DNA from: Aromatoleum anaerobium
Lineage (GTDB): Bacteria > Pseudomonadota > Gammaproteobacteria > Burkholderiales > Rhodocyclaceae
DNA length: 64,000 nt
Reading direction: 5' to 3'
NCBI RefSeq assembly: GCF_012910705.2
Contig: NZ_WTVG02000040.1
Coordinates: forward strand, 1,054,001-1,118,000
The notes under the pieces were generated by a model, which saw nothing but the letters and a program-made list of their open reading frames with translations, was not told the origin of the DNA and made no database searches. This document shows, one piece after another, positions 62,692-64,000 of the stretch (position 1 is its first letter; the number at the start of each line of letters is the position of its first letter). Position numbers and translations under genes: made by a program.

Positions 62692-62790
62692 TTAGTGGCC
62701 CGCAGGCCACGAGCACCAGCGCCGCCAACAGCGCAGCACTGCGGCAGACTCGTTGCGTTCCTTGTCCGAAGCCCGGTCGTTGTGGGTCAT
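62692..62790 (-). CDS. trpL: trp leader peptide
   Basis: A 32-residue ORF ending 75 nt before trpE, on the same strand. Near its end it reads CWRRWCSW, with Trp22, Trp25 and Trp28 in seven residues, an unlikely density by chance. The Trp codons lie just before a hairpin overlapping the stop. Ribosome stalling at these codons when Trp-tRNA is scarce would shift the downstream hairpins. The ribosome site is weak (AACGAG). Confidence 0.8.
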   Translation of the reverse strand: MTHNDRASDKERNESAAVLRCWRRWCSWPAGH

Positions 62791-62832
62791 GTCGACTCGT
62801 TCATGATGGATGCAAGCGGGGCGGCAGAGCGG

Positions 62833-63510
62833 TCAGACGACTTCGATGCGCTCGAGCGCCCCGGTGGCGATCGATAGTAGCCCATCGCATTCGATGGTGT
62901 CCACGGGCATGCCTTCGCTATATCCATAGGTCACGAGCAGCACCGGCATGCCGGCGGCGCGCGCCGCGAGCGCGTCGTTGGCCGAGTCGCCGATCATCAG
63001 CGCCTGCGCGCTGGCAACCCCGAGCAGGCCGCACGCATGGTGCAGCACCGCGGGGTCGGGCTTCTTCACCGGCAGCGTGTCGCCGCTGACGACGGCGTCG
63101 AAGTAGCGGTCGAGCCGCATGCGTTCGAGCAGCGGCAGCGTGAAGGCTTCGGCCTTGTTCGTCACGCATGCGAGCCGCAGAGCCATCGCCCGCATCGCCT
63201 CGAGAGTCTCGGTAACGCCGGGGTAGATCGTCGTGTGCCGGCCGTTCACTTCAGAGTAGTGACGACGGAAGACCACCACCGCGCTTTCGATCTCGGCCTC
63301 GCTCGCCCGGGCGTTCTCGGTCATGCAGCGCCGCACGAGGTGCGGGATGCCTTTGCCGACGAAGGAATGGATCTCGGCGAGTGGCCGCGTCGGCCGGCCG
63401 AGTTCGGCGAGCATGCGGTTCGCGCCTTCGGCGAGATCCGCGATCGTGTCGAGCAGCGTGCCGTCAAGATCGAACAGCACCGCCCGCACCGGGAAGCGAC
63501 GCGCGTTCAC
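62833..63510 (-). CDS. gph: Phosphoglycolate phosphatase (HAD family)
   Basis: 225 residues. HAD motif I is FDLDGTLLDT (Asp14, Asp16), motif III has VKKPDP, and motif IV is MIGDSANDALAA. It removes phosphate from 2-phosphoglycolate. The start is GTG 63510 behind AAGGTG; an earlier GTG at 63555 overlapping the rpe stop as GTGA would add 15 residues. It is followed by trpL after 42 nt, with no room for a separate promoter unless it lies inside gph. Confidence 0.94.
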   Translation of the reverse strand: MNARRFPVRAVLFDLDGTLLDTIADLAEGANRMLAELGRPTRPLAEIHSFVGKGIPHLVRRCMTENARASEAEIESAVVVFRRHYSEVNGRHTTIYPGVTETLEAMRAMALRLACVTNKAEAFTLPLLERMRLDRYFDAVVSGDTLPVKKPDPAVLHHACGLLGVASAQALMIGDSANDALAARAAGMPVLLVTYGYSEGMPVDTIECDGLLSIATGALERIEVV

Positions 63511-63551
63511 TGCTGCACCTTCGCAGTTCTTCGGGCAGCCTGGCGAAGCAC

Positions 63552-64000
63552 TCACGCCCCCACCTTCGCGAGCTCGGCGCGCAGCGCGGCGATCACGCTG
63601 TCGTAGCGGTGCGGGTCGGCATCGCGGCCGGCGCCGAACACGGCCGAGCCGGCGACGAAGGTGTCCGCGCCGGCGGCGGCGATCTGCGCGATGTTGTCGA
63701 CCTTCACGCCGCCGTCGATCTGCAGCAGGATCCGCCGCCCGCTCGCGGCCTCGTACGCATCGAGCTTCTCGCGCGCCGCACGCAGTTTCGGCAGCGTGCC
63801 GGGAATGAACTTCTGCCCGCCGAAGCCGGGATTGACGCTCATCAGCAGCACGATGTCGATGCCATCGAGCGCATGGTCGAGATAATGCAGCGGCGTTGCG
63901 GGGTTGAACACCAGGCCCGCCTGGCAGCCGCAGTCGCGGATCAGCTGCAGCGTGCGGTCGACGTGCTCGGACGCCTCGGGATGGAAGGTGATGATGTTCG
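63552..64000 (-). CDS. rpe: Ribulose-phosphate 3-epimerase, C-terminal part
   Basis: About 148 C-terminal codons; the gene continues beyond the right end. Visible motifs are [44 protein letters not shown] and [13 protein letters not shown], which include the metal-binding histidine and catalytic aspartate of the TIM barrel. It interconverts ribulose-5-phosphate and xylulose-5-phosphate. It leads the rpe-gph-trpL-trpE run on the minus strand. Confidence 0.95.
   Translation of the reverse strand, partial: NIITFHPEASEHVDRTLQLIRDCGCQAGLVFNPATPLHYLDHALDGIDIVLLMSVNPGFGGQKFIPGTLPKLRAAREKLDAYEAASGRRILLQIDGGVKVDNIAQIAAAGADTFVAGSAVFGAGRDADPHRYDSVIAALRAELAKVGA

Overview
The window looks like chromosome of a GC-rich betaproteobacterium of the Azoarcus/Aromatoleum/Thauera kind (Rhodocyclales). 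This is inferred from the exosortase-A (XrtA/PEP-CTERM) polysaccharide locus, the aa3 oxidase and haem A gene order, the fused indolepyruvate:ferredoxin oxidoreductase, the CIRCE-controlled rpoH and a trpE leader. No 16S gene is present to confirm it. No tRNA, rRNA, CRISPR array or intact insertion sequence was seen.

Layout. 1-8129: minus-strand XrtA exopolysaccharide operon (Wza-like export protein, Wzz-like protein, tyrosine kinase, outer-membrane protein, ATPase, WecB, deacetylase) with a divergent N-acyl amino acid synthase. 8340-10779: porin, and rpoH behind a perfect CIRCE operator. 10822-19262: complete aa3-type cytochrome c oxidase operon with copper and haem assembly genes. 19669-26464: heptose adenylyltransferase, RecQ, a membrane-bound spermidine-synthase-like protein, a stress-type protein, a cation efflux pump and a SWIM protein, followed by its SNF2 helicase partner (to 29173). 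29314-34191: deaminating dehydrogenase plus fused 2-oxoacid oxidoreductase, an amino acid catabolic pair. 34574-42301: type I restriction-modification operon in the order hsdR-hsdS-(AlbA_2/ATPase)-hsdM, all joined by 4-nt overlaps. 42679-44543: NSS-type amino acid transporter and an Lrp/AsnC regulator. 44618-52102: FKBP, MsrA, TamB, trpC, trpD, trpG. 52219-61100: a block of unrelated genes (toxin-antitoxin cluster, aminopropyltransferase-like protein, a Wzz protein fused to a degenerate tyrosine recombinase domain, PhnA, TrxC, SPW protein, reverse transsulfuration pair). 61129-64000: trpE with a Trp-rich leader, gph and rpe.

How the parts relate. The trp genes appear to be one ancestral rpe-gph-trpE-trpG-trpD-trpC run split by about 9 kb of accessory genes. 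trpE keeps a leader peptide with three Trp codons, while trpGDC now has a short AT-rich upstream region instead. In the same way, the restriction operon sits between an amino acid oxidation operon and an amino acid transporter plus Lrp regulator, and related AT-rich motifs flank it on both sides.

The most unusual single gene is at 54739-56736: a polysaccharide chain-length determinant whose cytoplasmic C terminus is a tyrosine-recombinase fold that has lost most catalytic residues. Many start codons were moved inward from the longest reading frame using ribosome-binding sites, 4-nt overlaps and family N termini. In this GC-rich DNA, very long open frames opposite real genes are common and were ignored.
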